Assembly (NCBI GenBank): GCA_017794705.1
Contig: CP051235.1
Location: 1,551,010 to 1,615,009, forward strand
Length of the DNA: 64,000 nt
Source of the DNA: Devosia sp.
GTDB taxonomy: Bacteria; Pseudomonadota; Alphaproteobacteria; Rhizobiales; Devosiaceae
Reading direction: 5' to 3'
The notes under the pieces are model-generated. The model ran no database searches and was not told where the DNA came from. It saw only the letters and a list, made by a program, of their open reading frames with translations. Position numbers and translations under genes: made by a program. Positions 41,870-50,344 of the stretch are shown piece by piece (position 1 is the first letter of the stretch; each line of letters begins with the position of its first letter).

Positions 41870-43656
41870 TCTGTCACCACATAGGTCTTCAGTGTCGCGC
41901 CTAGCAGCGATACATCCTCAAGCCAGTTGGGCAGATCATTGCGCGCTACGCGCCTGACGAAACTGTCTTCGGCCGTGTCCTCGAAGCCCTGCATTTCGTT
42001 GAGCCAGGGGCAGGTAACCACCAGCGAAATGCCACGCTCGTCGAGAATTTCTCGTGCCTCGTCCAGCGGCCGATTGAAGAAGTTGAACGTGTCGAGCACG
42101 CCTTCCTGGTTGCGGTGATAGGGGGCGCCCACCACCGCATGATCGGTGAACAGCAGGATATGTGCGCCCAGATCGACCGGCGCCATGATGCGTTCGGGCG
42201 GCAGGGCTGAGAGATCTTCAAAGGCCCCCGGCATCAGGCATTGATAGCGGTTGCCCGCAGGTTGGGTGGCGGCAGTGGCCATCACCGGTTCGATTTCGTC
42301 GCTGCCCTTCGGCACGATCCAGCCGGTCACGAGCGCAATCGCCAGCCCGGCAAAGATCAGCCACGATCCGGCCAGCGCGACAATGTTCACCAGGTTCTGG
42401 CGCGACAGATATCGGGCCCGCGCCGCAACGATCAACCAGGCGCCGACCGGCACGATCATCGGGGCGACCAGCCGGGCGCCGCGGATTTGCAGCACGGTGA
42501 TCATCAGCCCGACCAACAGAAACAGGCCGAGCGTTGCCCATTCGGCCCGGCGCAGGCCCGTCGTCCTGTTGAGGATGAAACCCAGCACCACCAGCGCAGC
42601 GAGCGGTGGCAGCATGATGCCCACCGTGTAGGCGGGCAGGCCGCCGAATGAATACCAGACCGGCTTGGCTTCGATGATGCGCGCCAGCCAGTGTTCAGCC
42701 AGCCAGGGGTCCATGCCGGCGTAAGGGCCGGCGAGGCAGGCCGGGAAGGCTGCGACCAAACCCGCCACCAGCGCGGCACCCAGCAGGCCGCCAAGGCCAA
42801 GCCGCACGATGGCATTGCCCCTCGGCAGCAGCGGCAGGATCAGGAACACCAGCCCTACGCCGAGGGCCGCCGCCACATAGGTGATCGACAGCGCATCGCA
42901 GGCCGGTTCCAACCAGCGCGCAGGCGGCCAGGCCAGCATCAGATGCGCCACCGCACCTGAGGCAAAGCTCAGTCCGAACAGGCGCATCTGCCGTGCGGTT
43001 TCGGGGACGAGCACATAGCCAAGCGCGAAGGCGGCGACCGCGGGCACAATCACCGGCAAGGTTTCCAGCCCCACGGCGAGGCTGGTTGCGGCAGCCAGAC
43101 CGGCCACAATTGCAAAGTTCGGCGACGACCAGCTCCTGACCGTGGCAAAGGCCATCAGCAGCGACAGGATGATCTGCACATTGTGGTGGTCGGCCCGGCC
43201 GGGGGCGAATTCAACGAGCACCACCGCCGACAGGACCGGCAGCACCAGGCCGGGCAGCAGGCCGTCGCGGCCGGTGAAATGGGTAGCAAAGGCGGCGCTC
43301 AGCGCCAGCAGCACGAACAACAGCAGAAGCGGCCAGACCACGGCAGCCCCAAAATAGGCATCGGCGCCCAGGAACGGGGTCAGCAGGAGCTGCAGTCCGG
43401 CCAGCGGCAGATCGATGAAACGCGACCAATGTATCTCGGCGCCGAAAGGCGTGTTCAGCCGGTGCTGGACGTGGTCAAACCAGTTCTGGCCATGCAGCAG
43501 GTCGTTGACGACCACCAGCCGCATGGCATCGTCAGTGTCGGCAATCAGCGGCGAGGCGCCTCCGGTGGTCACGGCGCGCACGGCGTAAAGCGCGGTCACC
43601 GCCAGCCAGAACAGGATGGCGATCAGCCAGTTGATCCGGTGCCGGTCGGCAGTCAT
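41866..43656 (-). CDS. GT-C-like multi-pass membrane glycosyltransferase
   Basis: The 596-residue protein has about 11-13 membrane segments and a C-terminal soluble part of about 130 residues. Early loops contain DTDDAMRL, HWSRFIDLPLAG and FAPGRADHHNVQ, acidic and His-rich motifs in the position of the catalytic loop of GT-C enzymes such as STT3/ArnT. It would use a lipid-linked sugar donor and act on the periplasmic side. I chose ATG 43656 over the TTG at 43689. Donor and acceptor cannot be told. Confidence 0.6.
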   Translation of the reverse strand: MTADRHRINWLIAILFWLAVTALYAVRAVTTGGASPLIADTDDAMRLVVVNDLLHGQNWFDHVQHRLNTPFGAEIHWSRFIDLPLAGLQLLLTPFLGADAYFGAAVVWPLLLLFVLLALSAAFATHFTGRDGLLPGLVLPVLSAVVLVEFAPGRADHHNVQIILSLLMAFATVRSWSSPNFAIVAGLAAATSLAVGLETLPVIVPAVAAFALGYVLVPETARQMRLFGLSFASGAVAHLMLAWPPARWLEPACDALSITYVAAALGVGLVFLILPLLPRGNAIVRLGLGGLLGAALVAGLVAAFPACLAGPYAGMDPWLAEHWLARIIEAKPVWYSFGGLPAYTVGIMLPPLAALVVLGFILNRTTGLRRAEWATLGLFLLVGLMITVLQIRGARLVAPMIVPVGAWLIVAARARYLSRQNLVNIVALAGSWLIFAGLAIALVTGWIVPKGSDEIEPVMATAATQPAGNRYQCLMPGAFEDLSALPPERIMAPVDLGAHILLFTDHAVVGAPYHRNQEGVLDTFNFFNRPLDEAREILDERGISLVVTCPWLNEMQGFEDTAEDSFVRRVARNDLPNWLEDVSLLGATLKTYVVTD

Positions 43657-43730
43657 GGGGTTGGTTCCGCAGCTAGTGCCAGGGGACAAAAGCTAGCCGC
43701 GCCGCGTTAAGATCGGCTGAAAGCGGACAA

Positions 43731-43928
43731 TCAGGTCAGAATGCCGTTGAGCATGCCGGCGGAATAGGCCCAGGCGAGGCCGAACGGCATCAGCGCCAGG
43801 GCAATCGCCACCGCTTCGGGCAGTTTGAGAAAACGCCCTGCGGTGTAGATGAGTATGACGACCGCCACCGCGAAGAGCAGCATGACGGCGTTGGTTTCGA
43901 GATAGTGGAGAATCCGATGCACTTGCAT
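43731..43928 (-). CDS. Small two-helix membrane protein, unknown function
   Basis: The 65-residue protein has two hydrophobic segments (AVMLLFAVAVVILIYTAGRFL and AVAIALALMPFGLAWAYSAG) separated by a short basic turn. It is upstream of the GT-C-like gene on the same strand, 74 bases away. It has no recognisable family. Its size and hydrophobicity make it believable as a real small membrane protein. Confidence 0.5.
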   Translation of the reverse strand: MQVHRILHYLETNAVMLLFAVAVVILIYTAGRFLKLPEAVAIALALMPFGLAWAYSAGMLNGILT

Positions 43929-44039
43929 TCTCCCGTTGCGTCCGCCTCAAGTGTGCGCCCGGACTGTTACGCAGAGGTTAAACCCTTACCCGGCAGTTGC
44001 TCGGGAGTTTCACATTCGCAGCATGTGGCCGTTAGGCAC

Positions 44040-44066
44040 AAAAAAGGCCCGGGGATCACCCGGGCC
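44040..44066 (-). terminator. Rho-independent terminator of the DUF1508 gene
   Basis: On the minus strand GGCCCGGG pairs with CCCGGGCC around a short loop, followed by six T. It lies 28 bases after the stop of the DUF1508 gene at 44094. Confidence 0.85.
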
Positions 44067-44093
44067 GGAAGCTTTGCCGCAATGCGGGCTTGT

Positions 44094-44459
44094 TCAGGTC
44101 TCGTCGACCACCGGCGCGCCGGCGCTACGTTCCATCACCGACTTGATGCAGTTCTTGGCGCTGGATTTGGACTTGTAGGTCTCCGAGCGAACCATGGTTT
44201 CCCCGTTCGACGCCACGAACCGGACGAAGGTCTGGCCGTCCTTGGAGCCGGCGATCTCGAACCGGTAGCCCTTGCCTTCCTCGCCGCGGGTCAGGTCGGC
44301 CGTCGGGGCCTTCGGGCAGTTCTTTTTCATGGAATCGATGCAGTTCTGGGCCGACGCCTTGCTGGCATAGCTCTCCGACCAGACCATGACTTCGGAATTA
44401 TAGGAAAACTGGACGCCGAACTGGCCGCCCTTACGATCGACGATCTTGAATTTGTGCAT
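44094..44459 (-). CDS. DUF1508 (YegP-like) tandem-repeat protein
   Basis: The ATG at 44459, preceded by GAGGAAGGGG, gives 121 residues made of two repeats of about 50: FKIVDRKGGQFGVQFSYNSE then YRFEIAGSKDGQTFVRFVAS, each followed by S-E-x-Y-x-S-K-x-S-A-x-N-C-I. This two-repeat form is the classic YegP/DUF1508 fold. Function is unknown; similar proteins are abundant in stationary phase in some bacteria. It is monocistronic, with its own terminator. Confidence 0.9.
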   Translation of the reverse strand: MHKFKIVDRKGGQFGVQFSYNSEVMVWSESYASKASAQNCIDSMKKNCPKAPTADLTRGEEGKGYRFEIAGSKDGQTFVRFVASNGETMVRSETYKSKSSAKNCIKSVMERSAGAPVVDET

Positions 44460-44548
44460 GTGGTGTTGCCCCTTCCTCGGCAGTGATGAATTCAGCCTAT
44501 CCAAGATTCCAGCCTTGGCAAGGCGATGATTAAATTTGACATAGGGCG

Positions 44549-45394
44549 TCAGCCCTCGGGATGCGTACCCCGCTGGTTGAAACGGTACTCGAGCCAGCGC
44601 ACGCCGAGCGACAGGGAAATGGTCATCACCAGATAAAGGAACGCGACGACATTATAGGTCTCGAAGAACTTGAAGCTTGAGGCCGAATAGACCTTGCCCA
44701 ACTGGGTGATGTCCTGCACCCCCAGCGCCGAGACCAGCGCCGAATCCTTGATCATCGAGACAAAGTCATTGCCATAGGGCGGCAGGATGGTGCGCAGCGC
44801 CTGCGGGGCGATGATGTGCCGGAAGATCGGCCAGGGCCGCAGCCCCAGTGCCCGCGCCGCCTCGATCTGGCCCTTGTCGACCGCCTCGATGCCGGCCCGG
44901 AAAATCTCGGCGAGAAAGGCCGAATAGGCGATCATCAGCGCAATAATGGCGCGCCAGGTGAAATCGAACTGGCGAACGGTCAGCGGCCCCATCCAGCCCG
45001 GCTCGATAAGCGGCGTCATCAGCCAGTTCCAGGCGGTGACCATCCACGGCGCGCCGACAAAGGCGATGTAAAAAAGCAGCACGAGAATCGGGATGCCGCG
45101 CACGATCTCGATGTAAAAGCTTGCCACTTCCTGGAGCACGCGGTTTTGCGACGTGCGCATCAGCGCAAAACACAGGCCCAGCGCCGAGGCCAGAACGAAG
45201 GCGACACCCGTCACCCACAGCGTGGTGGCTACGCCGGAAGTCAGTGTGCGGAAAATGCGCTGATAGTCATTGTTGGCCACAATCCCCCAGATCACCAGCA
45301 CGGCCAGAAGCCCGATGGCCAAAAGCCACCAGGGCAATCTGCGGCGCGTCAACCGGCGCCGGCCTTGTGCGGGAGAATGGGTCATCGGCATCAA
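44549..45394 (-). CDS. Amino-acid ABC transporter permease (HisM/GlnP type)
   Basis: The 281-residue protein has an N-terminal basic tail, five or so membrane segments and the polar amino-acid permease motifs SFYIEIVRGIPILVLLFY and AFLAEIFRAGIEAVDKGQIEAARALG, the latter the EAA loop. It imports a polar amino acid or a related compound with the binding protein upstream. The ATPase is not encoded in this cluster. A hairpin lies between it and the binding-protein gene. Confidence 0.92.
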   Translation of the reverse strand: MMPMTHSPAQGRRRLTRRRLPWWLLAIGLLAVLVIWGIVANNDYQRIFRTLTSGVATTLWVTGVAFVLASALGLCFALMRTSQNRVLQEVASFYIEIVRGIPILVLLFYIAFVGAPWMVTAWNWLMTPLIEPGWMGPLTVRQFDFTWRAIIALMIAYSAFLAEIFRAGIEAVDKGQIEAARALGLRPWPIFRHIIAPQALRTILPPYGNDFVSMIKDSALVSALGVQDITQLGKVYSASSFKFFETYNVVAFLYLVMTISLSLGVRWLEYRFNQRGTHPEG

Positions 45395-45428
45395 GGTTCC
45401 GGCGGGCGATCGTTCACCCGCCGGAACC
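45395..45428 (-). terminator. Intercistronic perfect hairpin between binding protein and permease
   Basis: GGTTCCGGCGGG and CCCGCCGGAACC form a perfect 12-bp stem with a 10-base loop. No T-tract follows, so it is more likely an mRNA-stabilising or processing hairpin that favours the binding protein than a full terminator. A similar hairpin sits at the sugar-transport cluster (32069-32098). Confidence 0.65.
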
Positions 45429-45437
45429 GGAAACGGT

Positions 45438-46235
45438 TTACTGCGCGTTGTTGTAGTCGAAGAACCACTTCTGGTTCAGCGCGGCGAGCGTGCCGTCGGC
45501 TTCCATCGAGGCCAGGGCGGCATTGATTGGGCCCAGAAGGTCGGAGCCCGGCGTCAGGATGAAGCCGAACTGCTCGGTGCCCAGCGCATCGCCGACAACC
45601 TTGAAGGCACCCGGGTTGGCGCCCATGTAGCCCTGCGCCGATGTATTATCCATCAGCACCATGTCGACGTCGCCTGACGCCAGCGCCTGCACCGAAGCGC
45701 CGAACGTGTCGAACAGCTTGATGCGCGGGTTGGCTTCGTCACCATCGAGCACTTCATAGACGGCCACATAGAAATTGGTGGTACCGGCCTGGGCGCCGAT
45801 CAGCAGGTCTTCATGGGTGGAGAAGTCGCCGGGGCCGGTAATCCGGTCCTCGTCGGAACGCACCAGCATGAACTGCTGCGAAGTCATGTAGGGGTCGGAG
45901 AAATCGATCTCCTGTTCGCGCTCCTCGGTGATGGTGATGCCATCCATGCCGACCTCGAACTGGCCTTCCTTGACCGCCTGGATCATCACGTCCCAGGAGG
46001 CCAGGTTCCAGTCCACTTCGGCGTTGAGCCGCTTGGCGATTTCATTGAACGCATCATATTCCCAGCCGATGCCTTCGCCGGTGTCCGGGTCAGCGAAGTT
46101 GAGCGGTGTATAGGCGTTTTCGGTGACCGCGACGATGGTGCGTCCGCCCAGGTCCGGCAGGTCCTGGGCCACTGCGACACTGGCTGCGCCCAGCGCCAGA
46201 AGGCCCGCGGCAGCAAATTTTGTGAACATGTTCAT
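45438..46235 (-). CDS. Amino-acid ABC transporter substrate-binding protein
   Basis: The ATG at 46235, preceded by AGGGAGA, gives 265 residues with a signal peptide ([19 protein letters not shown]); the open frame to 46364 only adds untranslated sequence. The mature protein is a family 3 solute-binding protein: [46 protein letters not shown] and [15 protein letters not shown]. It feeds the permease at 44549. Its ligand cannot be stated with confidence. Confidence 0.92.
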   Translation of the reverse strand: MNMFTKFAAAGLLALGAASVAVAQDLPDLGGRTIVAVTENAYTPLNFADPDTGEGIGWEYDAFNEIAKRLNAEVDWNLASWDVMIQAVKEGQFEVGMDGITITEEREQEIDFSDPYMTSQQFMLVRSDEDRITGPGDFSTHEDLLIGAQAGTTNFYVAVYEVLDGDEANPRIKLFDTFGASVQALASGDVDMVLMDNTSAQGYMGANPGAFKVVGDALGTEQFGFILTPGSDLLGPINAALASMEADGTLAALNQKWFFDYNNAQ

Positions 46236-46357
46236 GAGGCTGAAGTCTCCCTGAAATTGGTTCTCCGCTGCTGAGGTTTTGCGCGGAGGTGCCGGGCACT
46301 TTATGCTTTGTTCAAGCGTCTGGTCCAGTGGGAGAGACGGGCAAGGGAGGCACGAAA

Positions 46358-47029
46358 ATGACAATCAGGGCCATCGCCTTTGATGCCTATGGCACGCTGT
46401 TCGATGTCTATTCGGTCGGTGCCCTCGCCGAGCAGCTTTTCCCCGGCAGCGGCAAGGCGCTTGCCGAGATCTGGCGGGTCGCGCAGATCGACTATACGCG
46501 CATCCTCACGCTTTGCGGCCGCTACCGCAATTTCCGCCTGCTCACTGAAGACGGGCTGGTTCATGCCTGCAAGGTGCTGAAGCTGGACCTGACCGCGGAC
46601 AAGCGCCAGCAGCTGATGGATCAGTATGACCGGCTTGAAGCCTTCCCGGAAAATCTCGAGGTTCTCAAAGCATTGAAGTCCAGCGGCCTCAAACTCGCCA
46701 TCCTCAGCAACGGCACGCCCGCCATGCTGGAAAATGCCATGCAGGCCGCCGGCTATCAGGGCCTGTTCGACCATGTGCTCAGCGTCGATACGGTGAAAAA
46801 ATTCAAGACCGCCCCACAAGCCTATCAACTCGGCCCCGACGCCTTCGGTATGCCGGTCACCGAAATCGGTTTCGTCTCCTCCAACGGCTGGGACGTCTGC
46901 GGCGCCACCTGGTTCGGCTACCAGACCTTCTGGGTCAACCGCGCCGGCAAAGTACTCGACGAACTCGGCGTGCAGCCCAAGGGCGAAGGACGGTCGCTCG
47001 ACGATCTGTTGGCGTTCGTTGCCGCCTAA
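46358..47029 (+). CDS. Haloacid dehalogenase type II
   Basis: The ATG at 46358, preceded by AAGGGAGG, gives 223 residues. The nucleophile motif [12 protein letters not shown], the [13 protein letters not shown] loop, the catalytic Lys in [12 protein letters not shown] and [17 protein letters not shown] are those of L-2-haloacid dehalogenase, which converts L-2-haloacids to D-2-hydroxy acids. Such motifs are unusually diagnostic inside the HAD superfamily. The gene ends four bases into the convergent Rdx gene (stop at 47026). Confidence 0.92.
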   Translation: MTIRAIAFDAYGTLFDVYSVGALAEQLFPGSGKALAEIWRVAQIDYTRILTLCGRYRNFRLLTEDGLVHACKVLKLDLTADKRQQLMDQYDRLEAFPENLEVLKALKSSGLKLAILSNGTPAMLENAMQAAGYQGLFDHVLSVDTVKKFKTAPQAYQLGPDAFGMPVTEIGFVSSNGWDVCGATWFGYQTFWVNRAGKVLDELGVQPKGEGRSLDDLLAFVAA

Positions 47030-47307
47030 CGATCCACGTGTCCCAGGTCGCGGTCCGGGTCGATACGGTCGCGGATCAGTTGCTTGAGCTGTTTTGAATC
47101 CGGGAAGCCGCCGTCGCGCTTGCGTTCCCAGATCAGTTCGCCATCGAGGTGAATCTCGAAAATGCCGCCGGTGCCCGGCGCGAGCGTCACCTCACCCAGT
47201 TCAAGGCTGAAGGTGGAGAGCGCTTCCTGCGCCATCCACGCGCTGCGCAGCAGCCAGTTGCACTGGCTGCAGTAGGTGATCCTGAGAAGAGGTTTGGCGG
47301 CGCTCAT
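47026..47307 (-). CDS. SelT/SelW/SelH (Rdx) family thioredoxin-like protein
   Basis: The 93-residue protein has the C-x-x-C redox motif in ITYCSQCNWLLRSAW and the FEIHLDGELIWERKRDGGFPD segment with the G-x-F-P motif of the Rdx family. Cys takes the place of Sec in the bacterial forms. A redox role is likely, target unknown. It is convergent with the dehalogenase gene. Confidence 0.85.
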   Translation of the reverse strand: MSAAKPLLRITYCSQCNWLLRSAWMAQEALSTFSLELGEVTLAPGTGGIFEIHLDGELIWERKRDGGFPDSKQLKQLIRDRIDPDRDLGHVDR

Positions 47308-47348
47308 GTCGGCAGTCTAGTGACCGCACCGGCGTCCGCCAAGCGGGA

Positions 47349-47684
47349 TCAGGCGCGGCGGCGGGTGTCGGCCTGTTCGGCTTCGGCGCGCTTCATGGCC
47401 TCGACGATTTCGCGGCGCTTGCGGGCCACGGCTTCGGCGTTGAGGCGCTTGCGCTCTTCCTCGGCGCGCTCGGCTTCGATGCGGGCCTGTTCTTCCTTTT
47501 CGATCCGGCGCTGTTCGGCGCGCTCGGCCTTGCGGGCGGCGCGTTCTTCCGCGGCAGCGGCTTTTTCAGCCAGTTCCTCAGCGGTGGGCACGTGGCGGTT
47601 CTTCAAATTCTCGAGCAGTTTCTTCTTGGCCTCGGCGGCGTCCTTCTGACGGTCGGTGAAACTGCCCCGGTTTGAATTTCGCAT
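47349..47684 (-). CDS. DUF6481 family protein
   Basis: The 111-residue protein starts RNSNRGSFTDRQKDAAEAKKK and is then almost entirely a charged Ala/Glu/Arg/Lys helix, probably a single long coiled coil. This matches the DUF6481 family common in Hyphomicrobiales. It has no signal peptide. Function unknown. Its codons are strongly biased to GCG/GAG/CGC, which makes the region look repetitive. Confidence 0.8.
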   Translation of the reverse strand: MRNSNRGSFTDRQKDAAEAKKKLLENLKNRHVPTAEELAEKAAAAEERAARKAERAEQRRIEKEEQARIEAERAEEERKRLNAEAVARKRREIVEAMKRAEAEQADTRRRA

Positions 47685-47741
47685 TCAGTCTTCGTCCTTT
47701 CTTCGATGTTTGTTCCATCTGGTGTGCCAGATGCGGAATTT

Positions 47742-49367
47742 CTAGTGGCCGCTGCCCAGCCGGCCGAGGCGCAAGTCATAGTCGACCGCCACCCCGTAGC
47801 TGGGGTCGTCCTTGTCCGGTTCGATCAGCTGGCCGGCACGGGTCAGCAGTTGCTTGCAGTCCTGCGAGAGGTGCCGCAATTTGAGCACCGTGCCGTTCTG
47901 ACGGTATTTTTCTGCGAGGGCTTCAATAGCCTGCAGGCCGGAATGGTCAACCACCCGGCTGTCCATAAAATCGATGACCACGGTCTCAGGGTCGCTTTTC
48001 GGGTCAAACAGCTGATTGAAACTGTCCACCGATCCGAAGAACAGCGGGCCGAACAGCCGATAGACCTTGACCTCAGGGTCAGACGGTTCGTTGACGGTCG
48101 TCGCCCGCATGCGGGTTGAGGCATTCCAGGCATAGACCAGCGCTGAAATGATCACACCGATCACAACTGCGGTCGCCAGATCGGTCATCACAGTGACGAT
48201 GGTCACCAGCAAGATGACCAGAGCGTCCGACCGGGGAACGCGGGTCATGATCTGGATCGAGCGCCAGGCAAAGGTGCCGATGACGACCATGAACATGACG
48301 CCGACCAGCGCCGCCAGCGGGATCTGCTCGATCAGCCCGGAGGCGAACAGAATGAACGCCAATAGGAAGAGCGCCGCCGAAATGGCGGCCCAGCGGGTGC
48401 GGCCGCCGGATTTCACGTTGATCATCGACTGGCCGATCATGGCGCAGCCGCCCATGCCGCCGAAAAACCCGGTCACCACATTGGCGGTGCCCTGGGCGAT
48501 ACATTCCCGCGAAGCGCCGCCGCGGGTATCGGTCATTTCCGCGACGAGATTGAGCGTGAGCAGCGATTCTATCAGACCAATCGCGGCCAGGATGCCGGCA
48601 TAGGGCGCGATGATGGTCAGGGTTTCCCAAGTCAGCGGCACCATCGGGATGTGAAAAGTGGGCAGCCCTCCTTCGATGGAGGCCAGATCGCCCACCGTAC
48701 GCACGTCGAGATTGAAACCGATGACGATGGCTGACACCACCAGAATGCCCAGCAGTGGTCCGGGGATGATGCGGGTGATCGCCCGCGGGGCGAACTGAAT
48801 GACGGCCATGGTCAACAAGGTCAGTCCCAGCATCATGACAAGCGGCATGCCGGTCAGCCATTCGCCGCCGCCAATACCATGGGCTGCGGCGATGCCTTCG
48901 GCGCCCGGCGCATCATTGGCGATCTGGAACTGGCCCAGTTGGGCGAGAAAGATGACGATGGCCAGTCCGTTGACGAAGCCCAGCATCACCGGATGCGGCA
49001 CCAGCCGCATGAACTTACCCCAGTGCATGGCGCCGACGATGATCTGGATCAGCCCCATCAACACGACGGTGGCGAACAGATATTCGACGCCATGCTGGGC
49101 GACCAGCGACACCATGACCACGGCCAGCGCGCCAGTGGCCCCGGAAATCATGCCCGGCCTTCCGCCGATCAGGGCGGTGATCAGCCCGACGATAAAGGCG
49201 GCATAGAGCCCGACCAGCGGATGAACACCGGCCACAAAGGCAAAGGCGACGGCTTCGGGCACAAGGGCCAAAGCAACGGTCAGTCCTGAGAGAATGTCGA
49301 TACGCAACTGCGCGGAAGAAGGAACGGCAAAGCCATCAATGCTTTGGCCGAGAAGTCGGTCAAACAA
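47742..49367 (-). CDS. SulP (SLC26) family anion transporter with STAS domain
   Basis: The 541-residue protein has the SulP membrane core of 10-14 segments, with the N-terminal signature VALALVPEAVAFAFVAGVHPLVGLYAAF and GFFGGMGGCAMIGQSMINVKSGGRTR in the middle, and a C-terminal STAS domain from about residue 430 with VIDFMDSRVVDHSGLQAIEAL. SulP transporters import sulfate, bicarbonate or other anions. Given the many PAPS-using enzymes in this window, sulfate is a plausible cargo, but the sequence does not prove it. It starts at a TTG. Confidence 0.9.
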   Translation of the reverse strand: MFDRLLGQSIDGFAVPSSAQLRIDILSGLTVALALVPEAVAFAFVAGVHPLVGLYAAFIVGLITALIGGRPGMISGATGALAVVMVSLVAQHGVEYLFATVVLMGLIQIIVGAMHWGKFMRLVPHPVMLGFVNGLAIVIFLAQLGQFQIANDAPGAEGIAAAHGIGGGEWLTGMPLVMMLGLTLLTMAVIQFAPRAITRIIPGPLLGILVVSAIVIGFNLDVRTVGDLASIEGGLPTFHIPMVPLTWETLTIIAPYAGILAAIGLIESLLTLNLVAEMTDTRGGASRECIAQGTANVVTGFFGGMGGCAMIGQSMINVKSGGRTRWAAISAALFLLAFILFASGLIEQIPLAALVGVMFMVVIGTFAWRSIQIMTRVPRSDALVILLVTIVTVMTDLATAVVIGVIISALVYAWNASTRMRATTVNEPSDPEVKVYRLFGPLFFGSVDSFNQLFDPKSDPETVVIDFMDSRVVDHSGLQAIEALAEKYRQNGTVLKLRHLSQDCKQLLTRAGQLIEPDKDDPSYGVAVDYDLRLGRLGSGH

Positions 49368-49496
49368 ATTATCGGTCCAGTTGGTTTTGAGCGCCGCAGG
49401 GCGACCGACGCTGGAGTGGCGTCAATTGGTGGACCGGTGCTTAAGGGGTTTCGTCAAAAGGAGCAAGCCGCGCCCATGCAACGCCGCTATGCAGGC

Positions 49497-49530
49497 AAAA
49501 AAAACCGCCCGGCGAGAGAGACCGGGCGGT
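49497..49530 (-). terminator. Rho-independent terminator of the DUF1236 gene
   Basis: On the minus strand CCGCCCGG pairs with CCGGGCGG around a CT-rich loop and is followed by eight T. It lies 27 bases after the stop of the DUF1236 gene (49557). Confidence 0.88.
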
Positions 49531-49556
49531 TCATATTCTCAGCTCTTGGGTGTGAC

Positions 49557-50198
49557 TTACGAAGCCACCCAGATGACCGTGCGGGTGTCGGTTTCAACCA
49601 GCACCGGGCGATCCTGGTAGTACACATAGGAGTACTGCGGATCATTCGGCACCTGGGCCAGCTGGACCTCGGCCGGCAGCTGGATACCCACCGTGAAATC
49701 ACCCTCAGAATAGTTCACCGAAGCGGTCGGGTTGGCCGACACGTAGGTCAGGGTTTCCTCGGGGATGGTGTAACCCGGCGAATAAACGATCTCCATGGAG
49801 GCGCGGTCCACGATGTAGGCGCGGCCATTCGCATAGAAATAGGCATAGTCCGGGTTTTCCGGCACGTCATAAAGCGTGACGTCGGTGCCGACCTGCGTGC
49901 CGATCGATACCTCGGTGTCGAAATAGACCGGGTCGACCGGGTTGTTCACCGCATAGGTGGTCACCGGTTCGGGAACGGTCGCCGCAGCACCCAGCGTGGC
50001 ACCGGCGAAACCGCCGATCACGGCACCAATCGGGCCACCGAGGATACCGCCGGTGATGGCGCCGGTCGTGGCGCCCGCGCCGACACCAATGGTCGTCTCG
50101 ACCGCGGCATTGGGGTCCGAGGACTGGGCCATGGCAGGCGTGGCGGCAGTTGCCAGCAGCGCGGTTGCGGTGGTGGCCATCAGGATCTTCTTCAACAT
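49557..50198 (-). CDS. Secreted glycine-zipper DUF1236 protein
   Basis: The 213-residue protein has a signal peptide (KILMATTATALLATAATPAMA-Q), a glycine-zipper stretch GAITGGILGGPIGAVIGG, and two to three copies of the DUF1236 unit of about 60 residues (DTEVSIGTQVGTDVTLYDVP and later YSEGDFTVGIQLPAEVQLAQVP). It is probably located in the cell envelope. DUF1236 proteins are frequent in rhizobia and have no firm function. It has its own terminator. Confidence 0.85.
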   Translation of the reverse strand: MLKKILMATTATALLATAATPAMAQSSDPNAAVETTIGVGAGATTGAITGGILGGPIGAVIGGFAGATLGAAATVPEPVTTYAVNNPVDPVYFDTEVSIGTQVGTDVTLYDVPENPDYAYFYANGRAYIVDRASMEIVYSPGYTIPEETLTYVSANPTASVNYSEGDFTVGIQLPAEVQLAQVPNDPQYSYVYYQDRPVLVETDTRTVIWVAS

Positions 50199-50344
50199 TT
50201 TGATAGTCTCCGTTGTGTGTTCTCAGGAGTTTTGTTCGCCCCTTGAGCACGACAACGGATAGGTGGCCTCCGGGTTGCACAGGCAAATGTGATCATTTTG
50301 TGGGGAGGCGCCCGAAGGCAAGGACCCCGGCCATGCGGCCCGTG

